From: Rhodopirellula sp. P2
GTDB taxonomy: Bacteria; Planctomycetota; Planctomycetia; Pirellulales; Pirellulaceae
Direction: 5' to 3'
DNA: 64,000 nucleotides
NCBI RefSeq assembly: GCF_028768465.1
Contig: NZ_CP118225.1
Coordinates: forward strand, 4,135,001-4,199,000
Of the stretch, positions 8,184-17,857 are shown piece by piece. The position numbers and the translations under genes were made by a program. How positions within the stretch are numbered: position 1 is the stretch's first letter; the number at the start of each line of letters is the position of its first letter. The notes beneath the pieces were generated by a model that made no database searches, was not told the origin of the DNA, and worked only from the letters and a program-made list of their open reading frames with translations.

Positions 8184-10589
8184 ATGATGTTCGAACATGG
8201 AAAGTCACATGCAATCAAGAACACGCTGCACGGCATGTTCTTGGTTGGACTCGTCCTCCTAACAAATCCGCTCGCGGCACAGGAGACTGACCGAGAGGTG
8301 CCAGTCAACCGACGTGTGCTGCCCATCGCGGCTCCTTGGCAACCACCGATCAAAACGTTGGACGCCCGCGATGCCACAGCTCCGCCAGTGTTCAAGGTCG
8401 AAGCGCCCAAGGATGCGCCCAATGTGGTGATCATCATGATTGATGACCTTGGTTTTGGTGGCACCAGCGCGTTCGGCGGCGTCACCCCAACGCCCACCTT
8501 CGATCGACTCGCGAAAAATGGTTTGCGGTACAACCATTTTCATTCGACCGCGTTGTGCTCTCCCACACGTCAAGCTTTGTTGACCGGTCGGAATCACCAC
8601 AGCGTGAACATGGGGTCGATCACGGAAATCGCGACCTCCTTCCCAGGCCAAACTGGCAAGCTGCCGGAAAGTTGCGCCAAATTGCCTGAGATTCTGAGAC
8701 TCAACGGTTACAGCACGGCCCATTTCGGCAAGTGTCACGAAGTGGCCGTTTGGGAGATCAGTCCCAGCGGTCCGCTGACACGTTGGCCGACGCTCTCGGG
8801 TTTCGACAAGTTCTACGGTTTCTTAGGTGGTGAAACGAATCAGTGGTCGCCTGCGATCTACGACGGCATCACCCCGGTGGACAATCCGGCGAAGGGTGAC
8901 CCCGACTATCACTTCATGAACGACATGACGACGCAGGCCATCAATTGGATTCGAGCCCAACAGTCGCTCACGCCGGACAAGCCATTCTTCACCTACTTTG
9001 TGCCAGGTGCAACGCATGCTCCGCACCATGTTCCCGAGTCGTTCATCAAAAAGCACGAAGGCAAGTTTGACGCTGGTTGGGATGTCATGCGGGAACAGAT
9101 TTTCGACAATCAAAAACGCTTGGGAGTCATTCCGAAAAACGCGGAGCTGGCTGAAAAGCCTGAGGACATCAAAGACTGGGACGATCTTTCCCCGAAAGAG
9201 AAAAAGCTGTTTTCGCGACAAGCGGAGGTCTTCGCGGCTTTCCTGGACATGGCGGACTTTGAGATCGGTCGGCTGGTCGATGCGATTGACGAGCTGGGTG
9301 AACTCGACAACACCATGATTGTCTTCATTGCCGGCGACAACGGCACCAGTGCCGAAGGCGGCATGAACGGCATGTACAACGAAATGACGTACTTCAATGG
9401 AGTCGAAGAAACGGTCGATGACATGCTCCAGCACTACGACGAATGGGGCAGCGCCAGCACCTACCCTCACATGGCAGCCGGCTGGGCCGTGTGTTTTGAT
9501 TCGCCCTTCACCTGGACAAAACAAGTCGCGTCCAACTATGGCGGAACACGCCAGGGAACCGTGATCCATTGGCCGGCAGGGATCAAAGCGAAAAACGGTC
9601 TACGCCAGCAATGGCATCATGTGATCGACATCGCCCCCACGGTCTTGGAAGCCGCTGGCTTGCCCCAGCCTCGGATCGTTAACGGCGTCGGCCAGCGTCC
9701 GATGGAAGGCGTCAGCATGCTGTACTCCTTCGATGACGCCCAAGCCGCTGACCGGCACTTGGTGCAGTATTTCGAGATCATGGGAAACCGTGGTGTCTAC
9801 TACGATGGTTGGTTCGCTGGCACGGTCCACATGTATCCCTGGGCTCCACCGCGGAACAAACTTCTTGACGATGTCTGGGAGCTGTACCATGTGGCGGAAG
9901 ATTTCAGCATGGCGAACAATCTCGCAGCCAAGCACCCCGAAAAGCTGAAGGAGCTGCAAGAAGTGTTTTTGTCCGAAGCGGTCAAATACAAGGTGTTGCC
10001 GATCGACGATCGACGCCAACTTCGACTCAACGCCAAACTGGCCGGACGCCCGACGCTGATGGGGGACCGCACTTCGCTGACCGTTTATGAAGGACTGGGC
10101 TTCCTGCCGGAAAACGATTTCATCGACACCAAGAACCGCTCCTTTGAAATCGTTGCGGAGATCGAAACGCAGGGGAAAGAAACGAACGGGGTGATCGTCA
10201 GCCAGGGCGGGCGGTTCGGTGGATGGAGTTTGTATTTGAAAGAAGGCAAGCCGGTTTACACGTACAACTACCTCGGCTTGGAAAGTTACTCGGTGACCTC
10301 AAAGGATGTTTTGCCCGTCGGCAAATCAACGCTCCAACTCGACTTCGCGTATGACGGCAAATCGGCCGACGGCCAGCCCAAGCTTGGTGCGGGAGGCACG
10401 GCCACGTTGAAGGTCAACGGGCAACCGGTTGGTTCGGGCAACGTCGAAAAGACCCAGTTCGCGATTTGGTCAGCGGATGAAACCGCCAACGTCGGCCTCG
10501 ACCGCGAGACCTCCGTGTCTCCTGACTACACCGAGGAATCAAGCAAATTCACCGGCAAGATTGACAAGGTCACCTTGACGGTGAAGTAA
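8184..10589 (+). CDS. Large arylsulfatase with C-terminal beta-sandwich
   Basis: 801 residues. A hydrophobic leader (MFLVGLVLLTNPLAAQ, about residues 18-33) suggests Sec export. The sulfatase core opens with NVVIIMIDDLGFGGTSAFGG, whose paired Asp residues bind calcium. The formylglycine site is CSPTRQALLTGR with Cys125, and the following NHHSVNMGSI is typical of the Pseudomonas AtsA-like branch. IAGDNGTSAEGG supplies the late metal ligands. The last 200 residues form a beta-sandwich module, as in other 750-800 residue arylsulfatases. The product would hydrolyse sulfate esters outside the cytoplasm after formylglycine maturation. A Tat-exported FAD protein follows 76 bases later on the same strand and may be co-transcribed despite the hairpin between them. 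Confidence 0.93.
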   Translation: MMFEHGKSHAIKNTLHGMFLVGLVLLTNPLAAQETDREVPVNRRVLPIAAPWQPPIKTLDARDATAPPVFKVEAPKDAPNVVIIMIDDLGFGGTSAFGGVTPTPTFDRLAKNGLRYNHFHSTALCSPTRQALLTGRNHHSVNMGSITEIATSFPGQTGKLPESCAKLPEILRLNGYSTAHFGKCHEVAVWEISPSGPLTRWPTLSGFDKFYGFLGGETNQWSPAIYDGITPVDNPAKGDPDYHFMNDMTTQAINWIRAQQSLTPDKPFFTYFVPGATHAPHHVPESFIKKHEGKFDAGWDVMREQIFDNQKRLGVIPKNAELAEKPEDIKDWDDLSPKEKKLFSRQAEVFAAFLDMADFEIGRLVDAIDELGELDNTMIVFIAGDNGTSAEGGMNGMYNEMTYFNGVEETVDDMLQHYDEWGSASTYPHMAAGWAVCFDSPFTWTKQVASNYGGTRQGTVIHWPAGIKAKNGLRQQWHHVIDIAPTVLEAAGLPQPRIVNGVGQRPMEGVSMLYSFDDAQAADRHLVQYFEIMGNRGVYYDGWFAGTVHMYPWAPPRNKLLDDVWELYHVAEDFSMANNLAAKHPEKLKELQEVFLSEAVKYKVLPIDDRRQLRLNAKLAGRPTLMGDRTSLTVYEGLGFLPENDFIDTKNRSFEIVAEIETQGKETNGVIVSQGGRFGGWSLYLKEGKPVYTYNYLGLESYSVTSKDVLPVGKSTLQLDFAYDGKSADGQPKLGAGGTATLKVNGQPVGSGNVEKTQFAIWSADETANVGLDRETSVSPDYTEESSKFTGKIDKVTLTVK

Positions 10590-10614
10590 TTGCCAAGCCC
10601 ACGCCAGAAAGTGA

Positions 10615-10633
10615 CACAGACTTCCAGTCTGTG
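10615..10633. terminator. Perfect 8-bp palindrome between sulfatase and FAD gene
   Basis: CACAGACT-TCC-AGTCTGTG forms a hairpin with a 3-base loop, 25 bases after the sulfatase stop and 33 bases before the next start. There is no T-run. It may be a terminator, an attenuator or one copy of a dispersed palindrome. Confidence 0.45.
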
Positions 10634-10665
10634 CTTGATCTCCGACGCGAACTCAGTGGAACATC

Positions 10666-12423
10666 ATGACTGACATTTCCATCGCCGATGCCTTTTCCAC
10701 CGGCGCACGTGGTTTCAAGCGTCGTCAGTTCCTTGAGTTCGCGGGACTGGCGACCGCGTCCGCTTGTCTGCCGCAGATCGCAGTCGCAACCGATGCCGCT
10801 GGGGAAATCCCCGCTGATGAGATGGCGGTGGATGTCGTCATCGTCGGCGGTGGTCTTGGTGGCTGTGCTGCGGCGTTGGCGGCAACCCGGATGGGCAAAC
10901 GAGTTTTGATGACGGAGCCCACCGATTGGATTGGCGGGCAACTCAGTCAACAAGGCGTGCCGCCCGACGAACACAGTCACATTGAAACGCATGGCTGCAC
11001 GGCCAGCTACCGAACATTTCGCGAGAACGTTCGCGACCACTACCGAAGAAACTACCCGCTCACCAAGGCTGCTCAACAAAACGCTCGGTTGAACCCGGGC
11101 AACGGCAGTGTCTCGCGACTTTGCCACGAACCCCGCGTTGCTGTTGCTGTCTTGGACGCCATGCTGGCTCCCGCCGTGAGGGCAGGCCGACTGACGGTGC
11201 TGCTTCATACCGAGCCGATCCAAGCCGATGTCGATGGCGATCGGATTCGCTCGCTCACCTTCCGCACCGAACAGGGAACGACGGTGACAGTGACGGCACC
11301 GTTCTTTATCGACGCCAGCGAGCAGGGCGATGTGTTGCCACTGACCAACACCGAATATGTCACTGGCTTCGAATCTCGAAACCAAACCGGGGAACCACAC
11401 GCTCCCGACCAAGCGGCCCCCGAAAACATTCAGTCGTTCACGTGGTGCTTTGCGATTGATCACCTGGATGGCGAAGATCACATCATCGATCGCCCTGAGC
11501 AGTACGCATTCTGGAAACAGCACACTCCCGACTTAACGCCGCCTTGGTCGGGCAAGTTGCTGTCGCTTCAGTACTCCAAACCGAACACGCACACTCCCCA
11601 TGACCTCGCGTTTGTCCCGCCGAGCCACGGACGGCCACCTGAGAAAACCCGAGCCTTGAACTTGTGGCTTTATCGTCGCATCTTGGACCCCGCTAACTTT
11701 GTCCCCGGCACTTATCAAAGTGGCGTGACCATCGTCAATTGGCCGCAAAACGATTACATGCTCGGCAACTTGATCACCGGCGATGAACAAGAAATCACCA
11801 AGCACCTGGAAGGCTCGCGGCAACTGAGTTTATCGCTTCTGTATTGGTTGCAAACCGAGGCGCCGCGCCCGGACGGTGGGACCGGATGGAAGGGGCTTCG
11901 ATTGCGGAAGGACATCATGGGTACCGAGGATGGCTTGGCCAAGTATCCCTACATCCGAGAGTCGCGAAGAATTGAAGCTGAGTTCACCATCCTCGAACAA
12001 CACATTTCGCGTGCCGAGCGAGAGTCACTTGTGAACCAAGCAACCGACAAAGTCCGAGCAGAATCCTTTCGCGATTCGGTCGGCATCGGCTATTACCATC
12101 TCGATCTGCATCCCAGCAGCGGTGGCGACAACTACATCGACTTCGCCAGTGTTCCGTTCCAAATCCCACTGGGCGCCCTGATCCCCAAGCGAATGGAAAA
12201 CCTGATCGCGGGATGCAAGAACATTGGCACCACCCATCTCAGCAACGGTTGCTATCGCCTGCACCCGGTCGAATGGAGCATCGGAGAAGCCGCTGGTGCC
12301 TTGGCCGCTCATTGCCTTGACCGGCACAATCGACCGAGCGGAGTCCGGAACGATCCCCAGTCACTGGCCGATTTCCAAAGCCTGCTGAAACGGCAGGGAT
12401 TCGAACTGACGTGGCCTTCCTGA
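10666..12423 (+). CDS. Tat-exported FAD-dependent oxidoreductase
   Basis: 585 residues. The N-terminus carries a twin-arginine leader (FKRRQFLEFAGLATAS, about residues 17-32). It is followed by a Rossmann dinucleotide site VVIVGGGLGGCAAALAA (about 60-76) and an IGGQLSQQG segment, both typical of the FAD_oxidored family common in planctomycetes and Bacteroidetes. A late SNGCYRLHPVEWSIGEAAGALAA-like region completes the FAD fold. The substrate is unknown; relatives sit in polysaccharide-degrading loci, and the adjacent sulfatase fits a role in processing exported carbohydrate. The ATG at 10666 was chosen because it places the RR motif in a proper Tat leader. Confidence 0.85.
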   Translation: MTDISIADAFSTGARGFKRRQFLEFAGLATASACLPQIAVATDAAGEIPADEMAVDVVIVGGGLGGCAAALAATRMGKRVLMTEPTDWIGGQLSQQGVPPDEHSHIETHGCTASYRTFRENVRDHYRRNYPLTKAAQQNARLNPGNGSVSRLCHEPRVAVAVLDAMLAPAVRAGRLTVLLHTEPIQADVDGDRIRSLTFRTEQGTTVTVTAPFFIDASEQGDVLPLTNTEYVTGFESRNQTGEPHAPDQAAPENIQSFTWCFAIDHLDGEDHIIDRPEQYAFWKQHTPDLTPPWSGKLLSLQYSKPNTHTPHDLAFVPPSHGRPPEKTRALNLWLYRRILDPANFVPGTYQSGVTIVNWPQNDYMLGNLITGDEQEITKHLEGSRQLSLSLLYWLQTEAPRPDGGTGWKGLRLRKDIMGTEDGLAKYPYIRESRRIEAEFTILEQHISRAERESLVNQATDKVRAESFRDSVGIGYYHLDLHPSSGGDNYIDFASVPFQIPLGALIPKRMENLIAGCKNIGTTHLSNGCYRLHPVEWSIGEAAGALAAHCLDRHNRPSGVRNDPQSLADFQSLLKRQGFELTWPS

Positions 12424-13342
12424 CATCCCATCCCGACGAGCAATTGCGAGAACACAGGCGACTCCGATTGATTGCCGCTTCACGCCTGTCGTGTGCGAGC
12501 CCAATGCATCTCTGTGTGGCGTGACACGTTCAGATTCGGGTTGGAGGTTGGGCGTCAAAGTCCTGCCATACGGCGCTTGACCAGGCCAACACAAAAGCCA
12601 CGATGCGGCTCCTCGAAACGGACGCCGATAGTTTCACGGGATGGACCTTGATTGAAGAGGGAACCGTCCCCCAAAGACTTGCTGCCGGCGATGAAGACGA
12701 ACCGCATTCGCTGGGAACAACTCACCCGCTGAGAGACGACCGGAACGCCGAACAATCAACGCTGGCAATTCAAACATTGCGTTGGCGACGCAAGTAAACA
12801 GGAATGTTTGGCTGTGACCTCCTGAACCGTTTGCCCGTTCGACCTGGTTGGACGTGGGAACTCTGGCTCACACTGGGACGCCAAAAACTTGTTGTTGGCT
12901 GACGATGTGCTTGCGTCGATTTTATCCTTCAGGGATTGTTAGAAATTGGCCGGTGCTTTGGGCGAAGCAAACACCACCAGAAACTGGTTGATCAACAACA
13001 TGTTGATCCTGAACCGGGCATTGATGCTGCGTCCGTTCCAGGGGCGGTGGCTCGTCCTTTGATTCCCCGGGGGAGTTGCTAAGCAACCCCTCGGCGAATC
13101 TCTTCCATCCCTTTTTGTCTCTTGCACCTCGCCGTGAAGAAATCAGATCCCGAAAGAGCAGCCGGTGGGTTGCTTATGGCAATACGAGGTCCTATCGTAC
13201 GCGGACCAAGTCAGAGACTTTGGTTACGTTCTCTTCGATCTTCCTGATTGTGGCATCAACTGACACTCACTGCAGTGGTTGCAACAACGTCATGGCAAGT
13301 TGCGTTCACAGCAACTGAATACCCTTCCTCCTGGGGCCACAA
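12424..13342. other. Gene-poor spacer of about 920 bases
   Basis: No ORF here has recognisable protein character. Two dyads stand out. GTTGATCAAC followed by ACATGTTGATC gives overlapping inverted repeats at 12987-13008, and GTTGCT-A-AGCAAC lies at 13075-13087 inside a GGGGGAG...CCCC context. The second could be a terminator-like stem, but only a short CTTTTTG lies about 25 bases beyond it. Confidence 0.5.
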
Positions 13343-14086
13343 TTGATTTCATGCCGACACATTTCATGCGCAGTGCTTTTCTTTCTAATCTGCGTACCAG
13401 TTCGCGGGTTCACAAATTTGGTAACCAACCCTGGATTTGAGAGTAACCTTGGGGTCCCCAGCAATCTTGGGCAACTCAGCTTGGTCACTGGCTGGAACTC
13501 CAAGAGCATCGCTTCGCCTGACTACTTTCACGCCCTCGCCACTTTCCGTCACCCCAGAACCCCCTCGAATTACTACGGGATCCAGACACCCAAAGAGGGT
13601 CAAGCATATATGGGCATGGCCATCGGCGAGTTTCTCCAATCCTCGCTCACTTCACCGCTCACAAGGGGACAGCAGTACGAAGTCTCCTTCTACGCTTCCC
13701 TTGCTGATACTTCGCGGTACTCAAGAGATGATCTCGGTGTGTATCTTTCCGTCGGACAAGTCTCTCCGTCCAGTGTTTCACCCTCCCCTTCCATGACGCC
13801 GCAGATTCGAACTCCGAGTGGCAATGTGTTGACAGACAGGTTGAATTGGACGCGTATCAGTGGCGTGTATACTGCAAATGGTGGCGAGGACCACATCTTG
13901 ATCGGCGGGTTTGACTCCCCGCCGTCCTACATTGACATGGGATCTGGTTTTAGCTTGTCCAACGCATACTTTTATATCGATGACGTGAGTGTTGTCGCCG
14001 TGCCGGAGCCACAAACCAGTGCGTGTTTCATTGCCGCCTGCACACTGGCCGTCAGATTCCGGCGTCGCGTTTGGTGCCGGCCTTGA
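13343..14086 (+). CDS. Secreted jelly-roll protein with PEP-CTERM-like tail
   Basis: 247 residues. The leader is CAVLFFLICVPVRGF (residues 9-23). The mature part starts NLVTNPGFESN and continues through a WN...SPDYFHA segment and a QAYMGMAIGEF strand. This pattern is shared with carbohydrate-binding-like beta-sandwich domains found in secreted Bacteroidetes proteins. The C-terminus has VAVPEPQTS, a hydrophobic stretch FIAACTLAV and a basic end RFRRRVW. That is the PEP-CTERM layout recognised by exosortase/EpsH for surface sorting, although the hydrophobic stretch is short. No exosortase gene is in the window. It is a stand-alone gene of unknown ligand. Confidence 0.7.
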   Translation: MISCRHISCAVLFFLICVPVRGFTNLVTNPGFESNLGVPSNLGQLSLVTGWNSKSIASPDYFHALATFRHPRTPSNYYGIQTPKEGQAYMGMAIGEFLQSSLTSPLTRGQQYEVSFYASLADTSRYSRDDLGVYLSVGQVSPSSVSPSPSMTPQIRTPSGNVLTDRLNWTRISGVYTANGGEDHILIGGFDSPPSYIDMGSGFSLSNAYFYIDDVSVVAVPEPQTSACFIAACTLAVRFRRRVWCRP

Positions 14087-14374
14087 TGAAATCGAGACAC
14101 TTGGTTCAGTGGCAATTCAACGATCGAAAGAAAAGAGCGGGCAGGCGATCGCAGAGCGAGAGACTTCTTTCGCCCAACCGGCAAGAGAAATGGCGCGTCT
14201 GCGATATTCTCACGCGGTCTGCCTTGCGGCCCAATCGCAGTGAATGAGTTCCTGGCGAGCATCCATGACGTCTCAGCGGTGAATCGAACTGCGTGTCGAC
14301 TACGCCCGCGACCCGTGTTTGCCACCAGCCAGTTCCGTCGTTGGGTTGCATTGAGCGAATGCGTTGATCGAACC

Positions 14375-15469
14375 CTACTTTGCTGTCTTCGAAAGATCTT
14401 CGATGACTTCCTCGCCTCGCATGGAAATTGTCTGGATGCTGTTGGCATCAAAGTCGATCTGGCGAAGGTCCACCATCCGGATCTGGCTGTTTTCATAGGT
14501 CCGAAAATAGTGGCGCAGGTTCTTTAGATCAGCGGCACTGGTCCACAGGGTGTAGTCCGCCACTTCCTCGCCATTTTCGGTGCTCGTCGCCGCCCCTTTG
14601 GGAATGTCAAACTGGTTCAAAAGATGGAACGCCTGCAACACTCCTTGTTCAGCGGTTTCGACCGGCAAAGCCGATTGAGTGTAGGCGACCGCCCGCACGA
14701 ACCGTGACGGCGGAGTGAAATCCCCCGGCAGCCCGAGCATTCCGCTGCCTTGCCCGAGTGCCTCGATTTTGTTTCCCGCCAAATCCAATCCTTGGGAATT
14801 TTGAGGCGTGAGATTGATGTAGTTTCGAAGGTTGGTCAGGTGCCAGTCGAACTGCGGAGAATTCGTCACCACACCGAGCGGGTTCGCATGGACGTTCAGT
14901 TTGCCGTCGACGTATTCAAACACCATTGACTGACCGCTGGAGTCGGTAGCAATCAAATGAAGCGGTGGCACAAATCCCATCTTCTGCATCACCACTTCGC
15001 CGACGAGAACATGGTTGGCGGCTTCCACCGCCTCGTCCACGCTGCCGCACGTGCCGAGCAAATAGGAGCATAGTTCCCAGGGGGCGAGCGTTCGCTCAGC
15101 GTCCGTGGACTTCACCTCTTGATACTTCGCAAAGCCGGGGAAGTAAAACAGGCCGACATGAAGCCCTTTTTCATTCAGGCCGTCTGCGATGAGCGGCTCA
15201 TCAAACGCGTTGGTGCCAACGATGCCAAACTTTGATGTCCACTGCATGCCTGGTTTTCCACCGGGGGCAGTGCCTTCGAATGAATGACCTCGAGGAACGA
15301 TGATCACGTTCGATTGCAGATCGATCCCAAACTCCATGGTCCTCGCGAAAACAACGGAACCGTCAGCGGGCCGGATCGTGATCCCTGTGCATGCCGAGGC
15401 AGAGGTGCCCCAGAGAGTCAAAAGACCGGTCAACGCGATTGTCTGGCAAAGACGAAAACTTCGGAGCAT
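14375..15469 (-). CDS. Exported choloylglycine hydrolase-family (Ntn) amidase
   Basis: 364 residues from the ATG at 15469; a longer frame to 15541 lacks coding character and would bury the leader. MLRSFRLCQTIALTGLLTLW followed by GTSASA is a Sec signal. Cleavage after ASA exposes Cys27 of CTGITIRPADG, and an N-terminal Cys is exactly the nucleophile required by linear-amide C-N hydrolases (bile salt hydrolase / penicillin V acylase family). FARTMEF and a VVTNSPQFDWHLTNLRNY segment are further family hallmarks. It should cleave a linear amide bond in the periplasm; bile salts are unlikely substrates for a marine bacterium, so N-acyl-homoserine lactone or another amide is possible. It is divergent from the beta-propeller gene. 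Confidence 0.85.
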   Translation of the reverse strand: MLRSFRLCQTIALTGLLTLWGTSASACTGITIRPADGSVVFARTMEFGIDLQSNVIIVPRGHSFEGTAPGGKPGMQWTSKFGIVGTNAFDEPLIADGLNEKGLHVGLFYFPGFAKYQEVKSTDAERTLAPWELCSYLLGTCGSVDEAVEAANHVLVGEVVMQKMGFVPPLHLIATDSSGQSMVFEYVDGKLNVHANPLGVVTNSPQFDWHLTNLRNYINLTPQNSQGLDLAGNKIEALGQGSGMLGLPGDFTPPSRFVRAVAYTQSALPVETAEQGVLQAFHLLNQFDIPKGAATSTENGEEVADYTLWTSAADLKNLRHYFRTYENSQIRMVDLRQIDFDANSIQTISMRGEEVIEDLSKTAK

Positions 15470-15799
15470 GAAAAAATCTTCGTAACGGATGGAGATTTGA
15501 CAGGAAGAATGCAAAGCATGGGGGTCGTTTCGGAAACCCAACGCCCGTCTTCAAACGAAATGATAGGACACAGAACCAGCCTGGGGCTCCGCCCGCTCAA
15601 AATCGTTTCGTTGCGCTGGGGCCGAGCGAAGTCAACTCGCTGGTTGGGGCGACTTTGGCGGTGCCGTCAAACGTTGCATCAAGCGGATGGAAAGCGAACG
15701 TTCCTCCATCCCGAAATCCGAGTTGGATCCTATGCGATAGGGCGCCGAAGCTGGTTGCAGAATGTATGCTGGGCTGTTTTGCCCCCGGATGCCCCTCCC
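15470..15799. other. Divergent promoter region
   Basis: 330 bases separate the amidase start (minus) from the beta-propeller start (plus). Open frames reading through it lack coding character. No confident promoter motif was identified. Confidence 0.4.
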
Positions 15800-16783
15800 A
15801 TGAACGTGAACCAATCAATCTACGCTGGGATTCTTGTTGCCTGCCTGTTTGATGGTCTGTCGGTGAACGCGCAGACCGTGGCAGTGAACAAGATTGCGAT
15901 CGAGAAATACGCGCCGCAAAGCGGTTCCTTTCCGGCGTGCACGCACATCGACCGCAGTGGAAAGATCGAGATCGTGACCAGTGGCGACCGACTGTTCTAT
16001 CGAACGGATTCGACGTCATCGTTTCGCCAATCGCCGATCAGCGTCTTGGTTGACGCCCACTCGGTCGCCTTCAACCCTCTTGAGAAACGCTTTTACGCAA
16101 CCGACACCGGGAACCATCGGTTGATCACCTTTGCGGATCCGGCGAACGACCAATGGGAGAACTTTGCGACATCACTGGCTGATATCAAGCTGCAGCGTCC
16201 ACATGACATCTTGTTTGATGCGGAAACGGGATGGATGTACACGCTGAATCCCGACAGCAGCCAGGTGTTTCGGTTCAAAGGAGCCGACGGCAAGGTTGGA
16301 GTTTTGGATCTTTCCCAACCGTTGGGGTACTCACGTGCGCTCACCATTGCCGATGGGACATTGTACGTTGTCGGTTCCAGTCATGGCGTGGTGGTCGAAG
16401 TCACGGACTTCGAAAAGCAAGAGTTCAAGATCCACCGCAGCTTCGGAAAGAAGAGAAACGCCCCCGCAGGCAGCTGGCAGGGCACCGGCTTGGTCCTCAA
16501 CGATGTCGATTTCCACGACGGTCACTGGTATGCGACCAGCTATTTTTGCCCCTCGTATGCAGGCGAACATAACTGCGATGAATACAAATTCATCCGCTTC
16601 CAGACTTGGCAGGATTTCGAGGAGGGGACTTGGGAAGACCTCAGTCACTTGCTGCCCAGCAAAGTGGTCCCGTACTTTCTCACGCCACATGAACAGGGCC
16701 TGGACATCGGCGTCTTCAATCACGAAACACGTGGCGATTCCGCGTGCGTCTATCGCCTGATCACTGGCCCTGCCGCGTCGTGA
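15800..16783 (+). CDS. Exported NHL/SMP-30-like beta-propeller protein
   Basis: 327 residues from the ATG at 15800, chosen because it starts a clean Sec leader (SIYAGILVACLFDGLSVNAQ). The frame remains open upstream to 15284 but there overlaps the opposite-strand amidase gene. Repeating strands such as FYATDTGNHRLITFADP, the WMYTLNPDSSQVFRF segment and GTLYVVGSSHGVVVEV suggest a six-bladed propeller like NHL or gluconolactonase-type proteins. No catalytic signature was recognised. Two Cys-containing stretches (YFCPSYAGEHNC) may form a disulfide after export. The partner or substrate is unknown. Confidence 0.75.
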   Translation: MNVNQSIYAGILVACLFDGLSVNAQTVAVNKIAIEKYAPQSGSFPACTHIDRSGKIEIVTSGDRLFYRTDSTSSFRQSPISVLVDAHSVAFNPLEKRFYATDTGNHRLITFADPANDQWENFATSLADIKLQRPHDILFDAETGWMYTLNPDSSQVFRFKGADGKVGVLDLSQPLGYSRALTIADGTLYVVGSSHGVVVEVTDFEKQEFKIHRSFGKKRNAPAGSWQGTGLVLNDVDFHDGHWYATSYFCPSYAGEHNCDEYKFIRFQTWQDFEEGTWEDLSHLLPSKVVPYFLTPHEQGLDIGVFNHETRGDSACVYRLITGPAAS

Positions 16784-17014
16784 GGCGATCGTGATCCGAT
16801 AACAGCAGTGCGGGACGTGGTGCGACCATTGCTCGCCCCTCTTGCCAGGAGGGTGGCGGGATTGCTGGAATGAAGCTTGGATTGGTCCAGCCTTCGGGGC
16901 CGCTGGGGTCAGGGTTCCCAGTGCACACTCGGTTCCGGAGATGGGTTGCTGCTGAGTGGCGTCGCAGTCGTACACAGGCACAAACGGGGGCGCTTACGTT
17001 CGCATCGGCCCGGC

Positions 17015-17857
17015 TTACCGGCGCGTGACTTGGACTTCGTAGACAATTTCGGAACGGCCTTCGCCGATGTAGCAGCCTTCCGTCGGAGCTGCCCATTCCG
17101 GTTCAGGTCCGGCCGCCACCGGGATGTGGGCGTCCGCGACGGCGATCCCCAGCGTTGGATCGTAACCACGCCATCCGCCGCCGGGCAAATAAACCTCGGC
17201 CCAGGCATGGAGCTCCGATCCGTGAGTTCGGTTGGGCTCATAGACATAGCCGCTGACAAACCGGGCAGCCAAGCCTTGTGTGCGACACGCGTCCATGAAC
17301 AACGCCGCCAAGTCTCGGCAAGCACCACTTTTCTCCGCGAATGTTTGGCTGGGCGAAAAGGTGGCGCCTTCGTACCGGGTTTCCGCGGTGTATTCGCGGT
17401 GGATGATCTCACACAGCTTCAACAAAAAGGGTTGTGTTTGCCAATCAACGCTCCCTGAAATCTCGCCTGCCCAATGACCGATGGTTCGGTCCATCACCTG
17501 CCGGTGCAGGTTGGGAGACAGTGCTTGAGCAATCCGTAGGTCATAGTAAGCAGGCAAATTGGTGACTCGCGAGTCGAGCGACAAGTAGTCGAACGGATTG
17601 GTCCGCGAGGCTTCGACCTCGAAATTCACGTCCAGGGTGAGTTCGCGATGACTGCCCTCGAATGAAACCTGCTGCGCGACATTGCCGAACACATCCAAAA
17701 TCGAGTTGGACGCCGATGGATCGGGGCTGAGCTGACAATTCCAATGCAGCACACGTTGCGCCCCGTCACTGCGGGGCCGCAGTCGGATCGTAAGCGGTTG
17801 GATGACGACCGGCTGGTCGTATCGAAAATGAATCCGATGAGATACCTGAAAGATCAC
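17015..17857 (-). CDS. Transglutaminase-like cysteine peptidase family protein
   Basis: 280 residues. The N-terminal half (HRIHFRYDQPV...LRPRSDG) is the bacterial transglutaminase N-terminal domain. The core follows with the full triad: Cys180 in SGACRDLA, His217 in ELHAWAEVYLPG and Asp233 in GYDPT. No signal peptide is seen, so it is probably cytoplasmic. Bacterial members of this family are usually peptidases or amide hydrolases rather than cross-linking enzymes, and are often encoded beside alpha-E and circularly permuted ATP-grasp genes. Those partners are absent here, which makes the pathway unclear. The length and domain order are normal for the family. Confidence 0.9.
   Translation of the reverse strand: MIFQVSHRIHFRYDQPVVIQPLTIRLRPRSDGAQRVLHWNCQLSPDPSASNSILDVFGNVAQQVSFEGSHRELTLDVNFEVEASRTNPFDYLSLDSRVTNLPAYYDLRIAQALSPNLHRQVMDRTIGHWAGEISGSVDWQTQPFLLKLCEIIHREYTAETRYEGATFSPSQTFAEKSGACRDLAALFMDACRTQGLAARFVSGYVYEPNRTHGSELHAWAEVYLPGGGWRGYDPTLGIAVADAHIPVAAGPEPEWAAPTEGCYIGEGRSEIVYEVQVTRR

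Noticed and set aside
12603..12797. 64-residue plus-strand frame
   Set aside because: No motif, no ribosome site, and an equally plausible frame on the other strand; not supported as a gene.
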